64,000 nt of DNA from an uncultured Alphaproteobacteria bacterium (GTDB lineage Bacteria; Pseudomonadota; Alphaproteobacteria; RF32; CAG-239), in assembly GCA_934277435.1 (NCBI GenBank), contig CAKQUE010000001.1:450842-514841 (forward strand), in the 5' to 3' direction. Below are positions 42,799 through 52,400 of this stretch, piece after piece (the stretch's first letter is position 1; each line of letters starts with the position of its first letter). Below the pieces are notes generated by a model. That model saw nothing but the letters and a program-made list of their open reading frames with translations. It was not told the origin of the DNA and did not search any database. The position numbers were made by a program, and so were the translations under genes.

Positions 42799-44139
42799 TT
42801 AAATTCTATTTTTTATATTTTCATTGGTTCTCAATGTTCTGACCAAACGCGGAACCATAAAGATGATTGTTTCTGATTTAGGACTTTGAAGGCCAAACAA
42901 TTCATTAGGCAAACCAATAATCATAAAGTTTTCGCCAAGTTTGTTGCGGATTTTGAATTGTGTTACTTGTCCATTGGTTTCTTCAAGTGTGATATCCGAA
43001 AAAATTTCATTTTTCTTTTCTACCGAGGCTTTGGCTAAAATAGACATGCCATAGGCGTTGGAATCCGGTTTGCTGCATTTACCAATATCAAAGCGTGAAA
43101 GCCATAAATTTGGTACAATAAATTTACCCTCAGAAACAGTTTCTACGCGAGCCTGATTGCCCAAAAAATGCTGTAGTTTTTCTATCGAAATATCGTTGGT
43201 GGTGGTCAAAATTCGGCCAATAACACCAGTTTGCGCCGTGGTGATTGAACCAAAGTCAAAGGCGTTCAGCAAATCTTTCCACTCTATATCTTTTTGTGAG
43301 TTATAAGGATACAGGCGGAAAATGCTGACATCATAGGCAATAAGCGTAGGGCTGTTTTCAAATGATTTTATCAGCTCTTGAATTTTGTTACGGGTTTCAA
43401 TATCGGCATCAAAAGTGATGGAATAGTCGGCCCAGTTGGTGACAATGTTGGTGATTCCGGCACCGCGGATAACGTCTAGCAACCCCAAAATAATCGGGCG
43501 TGAAGGCGGCGTATACAGAGTCATATTGACACGGCGGCTGAGTGTTAGTATTTTGTCTTTGGCGTTGTAAGTGGTGTAAATGTCAGCTGAATCCGCTATC
43601 ATTTTTATCACCTCCGAAAATTCACCTTTCAAATCTTCGGCCGAAATGCTGGTATATGGACCATCGGCGGAAGAAACTCGGATATTTGCCTCTTTAGTCA
43701 ATTTTACCAAAGCTTGTTCTGCCGGCATCATATCAAAAGTGTAACCGGTTACTTCAAAACGAGGCAGAGGATCATTGCGGCCATTGCGTTCAAGTTTGAA
43801 TGCAGAATTAATATAAGGCAGGGTTAAAACCATTTGTTGGGTTTTCCAGTTGACATTACAGCGCAAAGGGGTTTCCAAATCCAGCTCGTTTGCGCCTTCC
43901 GGCGTGCGGATAATAGATGGGTCTTCTGGTTCTTTAAACACAATGTTTGGTTCGGCAAACTGCATTTTATTGATATCTGAAGTTGGCTGTTTTGTTTCAA
44001 CATTTTGAGGGCGTTCGGTTTCAATAGCAGGTGTTGTTTCAACAAACTCTGCGTCATCACGGTTGATACAAGCCGAAAGGCAAAATGTTGCGGTTAATAA
44101 GCCTGATATTAAAAGTAAGAAATTCGTGTTTTTTTTCAT
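42799..44139 (-). CDS. Secretin-like lipoprotein (PilN/TcpC-like)
   Basis: 446 residues from the ATG at 44139, which has AGGACGTC before it. A lipoprotein signal ends LTATFCLSAC. Residues about 120-290 resemble secretin N0/N1 domains: FDMMPAEQALVKLTKEANIRV and TNIVTNWADYSITFDADIETRNKIQELIKSFE. The C-terminus SETIIFMVPRLVRTL resembles the end of secretin pore domains (typically VILITPRIV). A pilus or T4SS outer-membrane channel of the IVb-pilus PilN group fits best. The protein is shorter than most such secretins, so a related periplasmic ring protein is an alternative. Confidence 0.55.
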   Translation of the reverse strand: MKKNTNFLLLISGLLTATFCLSACINRDDAEFVETTPAIETERPQNVETKQPTSDINKMQFAEPNIVFKEPEDPSIIRTPEGANELDLETPLRCNVNWKTQQMVLTLPYINSAFKLERNGRNDPLPRFEVTGYTFDMMPAEQALVKLTKEANIRVSSADGPYTSISAEDLKGEFSEVIKMIADSADIYTTYNAKDKILTLSRRVNMTLYTPPSRPIILGLLDVIRGAGITNIVTNWADYSITFDADIETRNKIQELIKSFENSPTLIAYDVSIFRLYPYNSQKDIEWKDLLNAFDFGSITTAQTGVIGRILTTTNDISIEKLQHFLGNQARVETVSEGKFIVPNLWLSRFDIGKCSKPDSNAYGMSILAKASVEKKNEIFSDITLEETNGQVTQFKIRNKLGENFMIIGLPNELFGLQSPKSETIIFMVPRLVRTLRTNENIKNRI

Positions 44140-44149
44140 TTTTGACGTC

Positions 44150-44659
44150 CTATTGCTGCGGATTGTCATTAGAATTGTTGTCATCGGAATCTGGATTGAT
44201 GTTGTTTTCTGCCATTAATTTATTCATCAATTCATCAATATTCATTCCGGCGCCCGATGTTGGGTCAACAGATTTATCAAAGTTACTCATAACATCGTTC
44301 ATCTTTTGAACTTCATTAGGATCGGAGCGCAGCATTTCCGGAGATTGGTTATTGGTAAGCTCTTCTTGATAAATGGCCAAATTTTTGCGCAAAGCTTCAA
44401 CTCCGCCGGCAATTTTCTTTTCAATATAAGGATATAATTCTTTATGCTCTAGAATATAATTGCCGGTTTCGCAAATTTCTTCCAAAACATCAAGAACATA
44501 GGGATAAAACTTATATTCTTCTAACGCAATGTTGCCGCTACGGATACAACGAGCAGCAATTCGGGAAATTGTGCGATCATAGTAGTCTATCAGAACAATG
44601 TAATTGTCAACATACCAGAGGGCTTCTTTGGTAAGTGGTACTGTATTTTCTTCTGCCAT
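44150..44659 (-). CDS. Soluble hypothetical protein of the accessory block
   Basis: 169 residues, not recognised. Helical and acidic, without signal peptide or membrane segment. Pattern: LWYVDNYIVLIDYYDRTISRIAARCIRSGN, then a charged helix region, then a disordered Asp/Asn-rich tail (NPDSDDNNSNDNPQQ). GAGGATATACAAA precedes the ATG. It lies 10 bp upstream of the secretin-like gene and 63 bp downstream of the repeat protein. Could be a cytoplasmic chaperone or adaptor; this is only a guess from context. Confidence 0.72.
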   Translation of the reverse strand: MAEENTVPLTKEALWYVDNYIVLIDYYDRTISRIAARCIRSGNIALEEYKFYPYVLDVLEEICETGNYILEHKELYPYIEKKIAGGVEALRKNLAIYQEELTNNQSPEMLRSDPNEVQKMNDVMSNFDKSVDPTSGAGMNIDELMNKLMAENNINPDSDDNNSNDNPQQ

Positions 44660-44722
44660 TTTGTATATCCTCTTAATTCAGTGTTATTTTACTAATGCTC
44701 TGTTGGTTTGTAAATACCTTTT

Positions 44723-47290
44723 TTAAGACTTTTTAGTGTTATCGATAGGATTTCCGTTTTCATCAACATATTCCCATTCGCCGTCGTTGTCGGATACGGG
44801 ATTGCCGTTTTCATCAACGTATTCCCATTCGCCGTCGTTAGATACAGGATTTCCGTTTTCATCAACGTATTCCCATTCGCCGTCGTTGTCGGATACGGGA
44901 TTGCCGTTTTCATCAACATATTCCCATTCACCATCGTTGGATACAGGATTTCCGTTTTCATCAACGTATTCCCATTCGCTGTCGTTGTCATCAAAATCAT
45001 CTAGTTTTTGCGGCGGTTCAGAAAAAATATCTTGTGACTGATTGTTTTCAACGTCTGTTTTTGCCAAGAGGTCATCACCGCTCAAAGAAACAGGTTGCAC
45101 ATCAAGATTATTCAGCGAAATATTATTATCTGAATTATCAGAATTAAGGGCATTTTTGATTTTTAGCAACGCGTCTTCATATGAATTCAGCTGTGATTTT
45201 TTGTAAGCTGGTTCTTGCGTAGGTGTATTTTGTTGCTTGTTAGCGGTTTTCGGTGTTTTAGGAGTATCTATCTCCAAGTTTGCCAAATCTAAGACATCAT
45301 CTGAATTTTTGGTTGTATCAGCTTTATTTAAATCTGAAACATCAGTTTGCGGAGCAGAGAAAGAATTGTCTGCAAAAATATCCGGAATATCAGAAGTGTT
45401 GTCAGTTTCATTGTTTTCAGTCGGAATACTGGCTAAAATATCAGCAATACTCAAATTGTCGTTATTTTTATCTTTATTTGAGGTTTCTACTGTTGGGACG
45501 ATATCTGATAAAATCTTATTTTCGGCCAAAATTTGCGGCTTAGGCTCGTTCTTTTGCTCCGGCTTCGACTGGTTTTGCAGCTTAGGCTCGTTCTTTTGCT
45601 CCGGCTTCGGCTGATTTTGCGGCTTAGGCTCGTTCTTTTGCTCCGGCTTCGGCTGATTTTGCGGCTTAGGCTCGTTCTTTTGCTCCGGTTTCGGCTGATT
45701 TTGCTGCTTAGGCTCGTTCTTTGGCTCCGGCTTCGGCTGATTTTGCGGCTTAGGCTCGTTCTTTTGCTCCGGTTTTGGCTGATTTTGCTGCTTAGGCTCG
45801 TTCTTTGGCTCCGGCTTCGGCTGATTTTGCGGCTTAGGCTCGTTCTTTTGCTCCGGCTTCGGCTGATTTTGCGGCTTAGGCTCGTTCTTTTGTTCCGGCT
45901 TCGGCTGATTTTGCGGCTTAGGCTCGTTCTTTTGTTCCGGTTTTGGCTGAGACTTTTCTTTTATATCATTTTTTAAGTCTGAAAAACTTTTTTCGGTTTG
46001 TTTTTTAATTTCATTAATTTTGTTCAGACTTTTGTTGATGCGATTTAATAAAGTATCGGAGCCAGATTGTTTGTTTTGACTATTTTCTGCAGTCTTAGTT
46101 TCAAAATTTTTAGCAATTTTATTAGTGGTTTCATTAATTTTGTCGCTGAAACTTTTCATAAAATTTGAGTTATCTTTATTTAAATTATTTTTAACCGGAG
46201 AGGTATTTTTAGCCTCTTTATTGGCTTGTGGTAAATTTGACTTGTTGACAACAGACGAGCCTGTTTGATCATCAACATCAACATCTTGTGATACCACAAC
46301 TTTAACGGTGTGTCGCGGTGTTGATTGCGCTATGGTTTGTGCAAGTTCTTGTTGAGATTGTGTGATTGCTTGAACCAACATTTCTCCAAAAGCTTTTATC
46401 GCTTCCATTTGCTGAGAGTTGTTTTGACGCAGCGCTTCGGTTACAGAGTTAGCAATGGCAGCAGCAGGAACATCGCTGGAAACACTGTTATTGATTGCCG
46501 TTGCAGCAAGTGGAGAAAATCCAGAAGCGACAATATTTTTATTTATGGCACTGACAATTTGCATCATATCTTCGTGGCGGCGCTCGTCGTTTTGCATAAG
46601 TGTGCGGTTAATGCTGTCAAAATATGATGAATCAATATTGATGTTGTTTACGGTTGTTGAATTGTTATTTTGTAAATTTTGCTGGGCGGCTACCGGTGCT
46701 GCAGCGGCGTTACCTTTGGGAGTTACAGGTATGGAAGTTTGCATAGTGTTTTGCCGCATAATCGTGTTAGTCAGATTTTGCATACTAGAGGCATAGGCAT
46801 TAAACGATTTGTTTAGTACCTCAGCTAACTCATTCATACTTCCATTTGCCGCAACATTGTTATTTTGCAGCGCTGTTGCCAAAGATTTTGCTAAACTGTC
46901 GGCAAAATCCGTGCTTAAAGTTAGAGTTCCTCCGCCTGAGTTTGTTGGATGCTGCTGGACGTTGTCAATAGATTTTTTTTCTTCTTCAATATTTTGCGCA
47001 ATGAGTTCGCTGGTGCTGCCTGAGTTTATACCTCTGGTTTCTTCAATCTCTTTAATATGTTCCAAAAGAACGCGGCCGCCCGGAATAGTAGCCATAAGCT
47101 CTTTGATTTTTTCCGGCATGGCTAAAAGAGACTGATCAAATTCAGCCTTTCTGGTTGCGTTAAAAATATGAATTTGGTGAAAAATATTTAAATAACGCTG
47201 AGCGACCAGAATTGGATCTTCTTCGTCTTCTTTATTAGTATTCTCTGTATCATCAATAAGATAATTTTCAGCCACCTTTATACGCCTCAT
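44723..47290 (-). CDS. Large repeat-rich protein of the secretion block
   Basis: 855 residues, no signal peptide or membrane helix. N-terminal domain (about 20-90, PILVAQRYLNIFHQIHIFNA and IPGGRVLLEHIKEIEETRGI) is shared with the 47373-48206 protein. Residues 100-340 are Asn/Gln-rich helices. Ten 14-residue repeats of the QPKPEQKNEPKPQN type follow (about 448-587), then an acidic linker and five C-terminal repeats with EWEYVDENGNPVS (769-849). The proline/lysine-rich part should be an extended rod. A secreted, surface or scaffolding protein of the machine is plausible. The ATG used has only a distant GGAG; a GTG five codons later is possible. Confidence 0.78.
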   Translation of the reverse strand: MRRIKVAENYLIDDTENTNKEDEEDPILVAQRYLNIFHQIHIFNATRKAEFDQSLLAMPEKIKELMATIPGGRVLLEHIKEIEETRGINSGSTSELIAQNIEEEKKSIDNVQQHPTNSGGGTLTLSTDFADSLAKSLATALQNNNVAANGSMNELAEVLNKSFNAYASSMQNLTNTIMRQNTMQTSIPVTPKGNAAAAPVAAQQNLQNNNSTTVNNINIDSSYFDSINRTLMQNDERRHEDMMQIVSAINKNIVASGFSPLAATAINNSVSSDVPAAAIANSVTEALRQNNSQQMEAIKAFGEMLVQAITQSQQELAQTIAQSTPRHTVKVVVSQDVDVDDQTGSSVVNKSNLPQANKEAKNTSPVKNNLNKDNSNFMKSFSDKINETTNKIAKNFETKTAENSQNKQSGSDTLLNRINKSLNKINEIKKQTEKSFSDLKNDIKEKSQPKPEQKNEPKPQNQPKPEQKNEPKPQNQPKPEQKNEPKPQNQPKPEPKNEPKQQNQPKPEQKNEPKPQNQPKPEPKNEPKQQNQPKPEQKNEPKPQNQPKPEQKNEPKPQNQPKPEQKNEPKLQNQSKPEQKNEPKPQILAENKILSDIVPTVETSNKDKNNDNLSIADILASIPTENNETDNTSDIPDIFADNSFSAPQTDVSDLNKADTTKNSDDVLDLANLEIDTPKTPKTANKQQNTPTQEPAYKKSQLNSYEDALLKIKNALNSDNSDNNISLNNLDVQPVSLSGDDLLAKTDVENNQSQDIFSEPPQKLDDFDDNDSEWEYVDENGNPVSNDGEWEYVDENGNPVSDNDGEWEYVDENGNPVSNDGEWEYVDENGNPVSDNDGEWEYVDENGNPIDNTKKS
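44744..44986 (-). repeat. Five 48/51-bp tandem repeats (EWEYVDENGNPV)
   Basis: Units alternate 16 and 17 residues because every second copy has an extra Asp. This alternation suggests duplication of a two-unit block. Confidence 0.9.
45530..45949 (-). repeat. Ten 42-bp tandem repeats (QPKPEQKNEPKPQN)
   Basis: Ten contiguous 14-residue units. Units 4 and 6 share the variants EPKN and PKQQN, each followed by a standard unit, so a two-unit block was copied. It is coding DNA, not a CRISPR: there are no spacers. Confidence 0.93.
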
Positions 47291-47372
47291 GTTCTAAAAA
47301 CAATTTACTTTCTCCAGTATAAACGGCAGAGAGTAAATTTCTTATTAAAATATAGGCGGTTTGACGAAAAAA

Positions 47373-48206
47373 TTATAGGTTTATTGCAACAACCTTATGA
47401 ATTTTTGTTAAATCTGAGGTGTTGATATTGGTTCGTTCAACCGGATTCCAGTGCAAACCATAGAGCTGACCGTTTTTATCTACTCTGATATTTAAAAGTT
47501 TCGCCTCCTTATTGTTGAAAAAATAAAGAGCTAAATCGCCGGAACAAACAACTTCAGATTTATCTATGTAAAAAATAGCTCGGCTAGAAATAACCGGCCC
47601 AAGGCGATGAGAATATATTTTTACGGCGTAAATATTTTTGTTGTTTTTCAAAAATGGCAGACAGGGAATTTGTTTGAGCAGAGTTGTGCGGTCAATAATA
47701 ATATTGCCCGAAGCGTCATTAGAACAAAACAGTGGCACAGCGTCCGGAAAACTTTCGGAGCTTTCAGCGGATGTAGTTTGGCTTTCATTTTTGCTGCCTT
47801 GCAAGGCGTTGACAACAGCGGAGGCTAGTTTTTCAGTAAACTCATCGCCTAGGGCAACATTTATGTGATGTTTTTTGTCGGCGAGCAATGACGGAGAGGC
47901 TTTATTTTCTTTGATATCTTTAGCAATCAGATTCAGAGTTGCATCAGTAATAATTCCCCGCGCTTCTTCCACTTCTTGTATATGTTCCAGCAAAATGCGT
48001 CCGCCCGGCATTGCGGCTAATTGCTTTTTTACTTTGTCTGACATTTCTAAAAGTGAACGGTCAAATTCTTCTTTTTTGGCAGCATTAAAAATATGAATTT
48101 GGTGAAAAATATTTAAATAGCGTTGGGCGATGAGAATTGGATATTCTTCATCTTTTTCACTGGCAAAATCATTTAATTTTATTAAGTCGTCCGACATAGC
48201 ATTCAT
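47373..48206 (-). CDS. Chimeric protein: repeat-protein N-domain fused to regulator C-domain
   Basis: 277 residues. Residues about 20-90 (YPILIAQRYLNIFHQIHIFNAAKKEEFD and MPGGRILLEHIQEVEEARGI) match the N-domain of the 855-residue protein downstream. Residues about 155-277 (SHRLGPVISSRAIFYIDKSEVVCSGDLALYFF, GLHWNPVERTN, SDLTKIHKVVAINL) match the C-domain of the HTH regulator upstream. The intergenic stretches after both copies of the C-domain are also alike (AAGAAATTTACTCTCT). It is the product expected at the joint of a tandem duplication. It lacks the HTH. The C-domain looks like an S24/LexA fold without its catalytic serine. Confidence 0.8.
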   Translation of the reverse strand: MNAMSDDLIKLNDFASEKDEEYPILIAQRYLNIFHQIHIFNAAKKEEFDRSLLEMSDKVKKQLAAMPGGRILLEHIQEVEEARGIITDATLNLIAKDIKENKASPSLLADKKHHINVALGDEFTEKLASAVVNALQGSKNESQTTSAESSESFPDAVPLFCSNDASGNIIIDRTTLLKQIPCLPFLKNNKNIYAVKIYSHRLGPVISSRAIFYIDKSEVVCSGDLALYFFNNKEAKLLNIRVDKNGQLYGLHWNPVERTNINTSDLTKIHKVVAINL

Positions 48207-48283
48207 TTCATCAAAAAAATACTCTCGCTTTATATAAAGAGAGAGTAAATTTCTTGTTAAAATATTTGGATTAAAATAAAAAT

Positions 48284-49258
48284 TTATAAGTTTATTGCAA
48301 CAACCTTATGAATTTTTGTTAAATCACTATTACTGAAATTAGTTCTTTCATCAGGATTCCAGCGTAAGCCGTAAAGCTGACCATTTTCATCTTCACGCAC
48401 ACTGATTAATTTTGTTTCGGTTTCGCTCACATAATATAGAGCGATGTCGCCGGCGCTGACTACTTCGGTTTTATCAATAAACAAAATAGCGCGGCTTGGT
48501 AACAAAGAGCCTAATCTGCGTGTGCATAACGTAACGGCATAAGCATCGGCTTTGTTTTGCAGCTGAACAGGGCAGGCGACTTCTTTAACAGGATTTTCTT
48601 TGTCAATAACGATATCGCCTTCAGCATTGCTGGAGCCATAAACCGGCAGCATTGTAATTTCGTCATTTTCTTCAATAGGTGTTGCGGTGTTTGAATAACG
48701 TGAGCTGTTGAGAAGCTTATAACGAGTTTCGTTGTGTTCGATAATATCTTCTAACACACCATCAGATTCCAATTTTTTAATTTCGGCTTTTAACTTTTCA
48801 ACCGTTAAAGACAAAGCTTTAGCAATATTATGGTATTCTTTATCCGATACTTCGCGTTGTCCCATTTCTATGCGATGATAAACAGACAAAGTCATGTCGG
48901 CGTTTTCTGCAACTTCAATCAGAGTTAAACCTTTGTCTGTACGAATGTGACGCAAACCGGCGCCCAAAGTCTTTAAGCCGGCGTTTTGGTTGATTTTGCA
49001 GCGTCTTTCTTGTTCGCGTTTCCAGGCTTGAACCACATCTTGTTGCGAGTTTTGTTCATTAACATACAAATCTTGCAGTGAGCAGTCAATCAATTCGGCA
49101 ACCTGAATCAATTGTTCTTGGTTGAGGCGGCGATAACCTTTTTCTATTTTAGAAATAGCGGATAAACTAACACCAAGGTGATCAGCCAATTCTTGCATAG
49201 ACATACCGCGCAATCTTCTGTGCATTCTAATTTGATTAGGGAAAATAATTTCTTCCAT
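48284..49258 (-). CDS. Regulator with two XRE-type HTH domains and S24-like C-domain
   Basis: 324 residues from the ATG at 49258, for which GGAGAAACATGAT is the ribosome site; an ATG five codons earlier contains that site within its own codons. Two helix-turn-helix domains are present: MQELADHLGVSLSAISKIEKGYRRL (about 20-60) and LIEVAENADMTLSVYHRIEMGQREV (about 110-150). The C-domain (about 205-324) resembles LexA/CI-type peptidase folds (SRAILFIDKTEVVSAGDIALYYV) but has no G-x-S-M, so self-cleavage is unlikely; it may dimerise or sense a ligand. It probably controls the surrounding minus-strand block and itself through the inverted repeat at 49329. Confidence 0.85.
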   Translation of the reverse strand: MEEIIFPNQIRMHRRLRGMSMQELADHLGVSLSAISKIEKGYRRLNQEQLIQVAELIDCSLQDLYVNEQNSQQDVVQAWKREQERRCKINQNAGLKTLGAGLRHIRTDKGLTLIEVAENADMTLSVYHRIEMGQREVSDKEYHNIAKALSLTVEKLKAEIKKLESDGVLEDIIEHNETRYKLLNSSRYSNTATPIEENDEITMLPVYGSSNAEGDIVIDKENPVKEVACPVQLQNKADAYAVTLCTRRLGSLLPSRAILFIDKTEVVSAGDIALYYVSETETKLISVREDENGQLYGLRWNPDERTNFSNSDLTKIHKVVAINL

Positions 49259-49328
49259 ATCATGTTTCTCCATAAATAATACTTAAGCCGTATAATAAGC
49301 GACAGAATAAAAAATGCAAGACAAAAAA

Positions 49329-49377
49329 TAAGTTGTGTACAGAATGGTTTTGGAAAAATAATACTGTACACAACTTA
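49329..49377. promoter_or_regulatory. 14-bp inverted repeat, probable operator
   Basis: TAAGTTGTGTACAG and its exact complement CTGTACACAACTTA, separated by 21 bases, 70 bp upstream of the tandem-HTH regulator start. Each arm contains the palindrome TGTACA. The two arm centres are 35 bp apart, about three helical turns, as for a pair of repressor sites. The rest of 49259-49478 has no other feature. Confidence 0.65.
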
Positions 49378-49478
49378 AAAATAACGAAAAATCAATATCA
49401 AAGCAAAGAATAATAGTCTAAAATTTTGTAAATTTTTTTAGCTGTATTAGCCGAAACTATTATTTTTTAGGTTTATTA

Positions 49479-52400
49479 TTATTTTTTATCTCCTTGGTTT
49501 TTGTTAGCTGTTTCGCTATTTGCTTGGTTAGTTAAACCGTTATACATTCCCATCATATTATGAAGATGTTGAACTAAGTCGTTATTTTCATTTTTTAGTT
49601 TAGTGTAATCTCCAACCAATTTGTTATATTGCTCAAGAACGCTTTTATACTCGGCTTCTGCGTGTTTGAAAGCTGCAATATCTTTAGGGTCTTTAGTCCG
49701 GTTAGCCAAAGCTTTTGCACTATCCATTTTTGCTTTTGCAGTGTTTTTGGTGTTTTGAGCATTTTTCGCATCTGCCTTCAGTTTTAACGCTTGAGCATGA
49801 ACTTTTTGATATTCTTCATTCATGAGGAATAATTCATGTTTCATTTGCGTTTTTTGAAGATTTTCTGATTGAGCTCGCGGGCCTTTATTTTTTCCACCGT
49901 CATCTTTTTCGCCATAAAACTCATCAAAAAGTTCTTTACCTTCGGCAGCTTTTCCTTCGGCAAGATTTTTCATTTCTTCGGCGGTATAAAGCTTTTTGTA
50001 CAAACCTTTTTGTCTGATTTGTTTTACGTGTTCATCAAATTCTTCTTTGTTGAAACCGGCCATGGCTTTGTTTGGATCCATACCATATCCCCAAACTCCT
50101 TCTTTATCCAGCGGAGAAGTTATGTGGCTGCGGCTGTGCGCTTCATCAGTAAACGTATATCTGGTAGAAGCTTTGTATGAGCCGTCTTTTTGCAGTTCAT
50201 AGTTGACTGTTTTGGTCAATATACCATTAGATTTTATTGAAGTGATATTACCATTTTTATCGATTGATTTATTGCTTATAACCATTTGACCATCAATCAT
50301 TTTGGCTTTTATCAGCTGGGTACTACCGTTATGATTGGTTTGGGTAATAGAAATATTGCCGTCTTTATCCATTTCAATTTTGCGGTTTTTAAATCTGTTG
50401 TCCAGATTTTGACCGCGAGCAGCCATGTGCATGCCAACCATAGCGACCATGGCATCGGTTTTGTTTTCGTCGCTGACGCCTTTCATGATTTGATTAAATG
50501 CGTGCATATTTGTACTGCCGTCTTTGTTAATCAAATACTTAGAACTTACGTTTTTGAAACTCACATCTGTGCCGGTCACATTGCCGTTAGCATCGGTTAT
50601 AACACGTTTTTTCATTAAGGAGTCATTTATGGTTCTGACGCTTCCGTTATGTACTTCATCTTTCATCTCGCTATCAGAACTGCCTTTATATTGCAAAATA
50701 TTGCCGTCTTTATCGGTGATTAATTTGCTTTCTCCATCTTTAGACGTATAAATAATGTTTCCGGTTGCTGCGTCGACAGATTTTTCCATTTGTTCGTATT
50801 GGTTACGACCGGTTTTTACGCCAAAAACAGTGTTGCCGTTTTCGTCTTTCATTGGTTTAAACATTTTATCTGCAGCGGTTTTTTGGTGCGTTTCTTTATT
50901 TTGTGTCCAAACGCCGTTTGCATCTTTGGTTACAGTTCTGGTATGAGTAAAGCCCGGAATTTTGAAACGAGCTTGATAGCCGATAACGTTGCCTTTTTCA
51001 TCGCGTAGTTTACGGCCGCCAAGAGCAAGCAAACCCATACCTTTAAGTTGATTTACTTTGCTTCTTGCCCAGTTGCCGGCCAAAGAGTTAACACCTTCGC
51101 CAATGGTGCTAATTGCTTTTTTGCCCATATGGGCTGCGCCTTTACCAGCTTTTTTCGCTGCGTCATTTATTGATGAACCAACTTGTGAACCAGCGGTTAG
51201 ACCAGCGCTAGAGGCAAATACTTGAGCCATACGTCCGGCTTCACCAAAGAAACAATAAAACAAGAAACATGCAGCTATGATTTTGAATGAAGGCAGACCC
51301 CACCAAGCTAATCCTCCATCTCCGGAATATACAAAGTTTTCTGAATTAAATCCAGTTATAAAACTTTCGACATCGGCATTTTTATAGCCAATCCAATCCA
51401 AGAACATGGAGTTGATAATAAAGGTTACAACTGCCAAAAACACAAGGTTAAACATGGCATTCATAAAAAAGTCCCAAACTGTTTTTATGTATTTGGCGGT
51501 TGCTTTGAACGCATAAGCTGCTATACTACACGGAATCATAGCTGAGGCGATGCAGAGCTGTAAAATAGCATCTACCAAACACCATGGAAATGTTAAGAGC
51601 AGGAACATTCCGCCTACCCATAAAAACAGACCTGATGTCAGATAGCCAAGGTGTGGAATTATGCCGTCCCATACAGCCTTGTCATAAAAGGCAATGCAGA
51701 TAGAATAGTTGCCAAGCGAAGCCAGTAACCCGACCGTATCTTCCAAATTTTTGATAGTGCAAACAATTGAGGTGCCCATGCTGTGTGCCAAGCCGCCTTC
51801 AGCTTTGTCATTGAGGCTAGACCCGTAGCCTCGTATACCTTCCAGATAGCTGCTTTGTTCTGGGCAATTAGATTTTTCATTTAAAGAACGGGCAAAAGTT
51901 AAACCTGTTTCAACTACAGGATTTATGGTTAAATCCATTACTTGGAATAAATCTCCGCTTAAGATGAATACCACCACGGCGACACGCGTACCCTGAAAAA
52001 TTATTTCTTTGAGCATATCTGCAGGGGCGGCTTTTTGCACCGAGGCAATCTGTTTCATAATAAGGTAGGCCAGCCAAATGGCAAAACCGATAATCACCAA
52101 ACCTTTGCTAGGTGCTGATAATTTCTTGATAGCGATATAAGCGATATCACTAGCGGCGTTGAACAGGGTTTTGAAGAGGCTGCAAAACATACAAGATTCT
52201 TTGTCAAAATAACTTGAGGCATCGCAATTAGTCTCTTCGTTAGCATCCTCGGTGTCATCAATGCCTTCAATATTCGCGTTGTTGCCATCACCGGCAGAAG
52301 TTACGGCGCCGTTTATTTTGCAGTTTCCTATGTCATTGCTGCAACCGCCACAAAGGGCTTGAATATTGCCGCAGGCAGACATATAGGTGTTAGAAGCTCC

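Noticed and set aside
44736..45041. Plus-strand open frame of SSTYSHSPS repeats
   Set aside because: Antisense shadow of the EWEYVDENGNPV repeats; 48/51-bp periodicity keeps other frames open.
45533..45976. Plus-strand open frame of Leu/Arg repeats, and a possible CRISPR-like array
   Set aside because: It is the antisense shadow of the QPKPEQKNEPKPQN coding repeats; units are contiguous without spacers.
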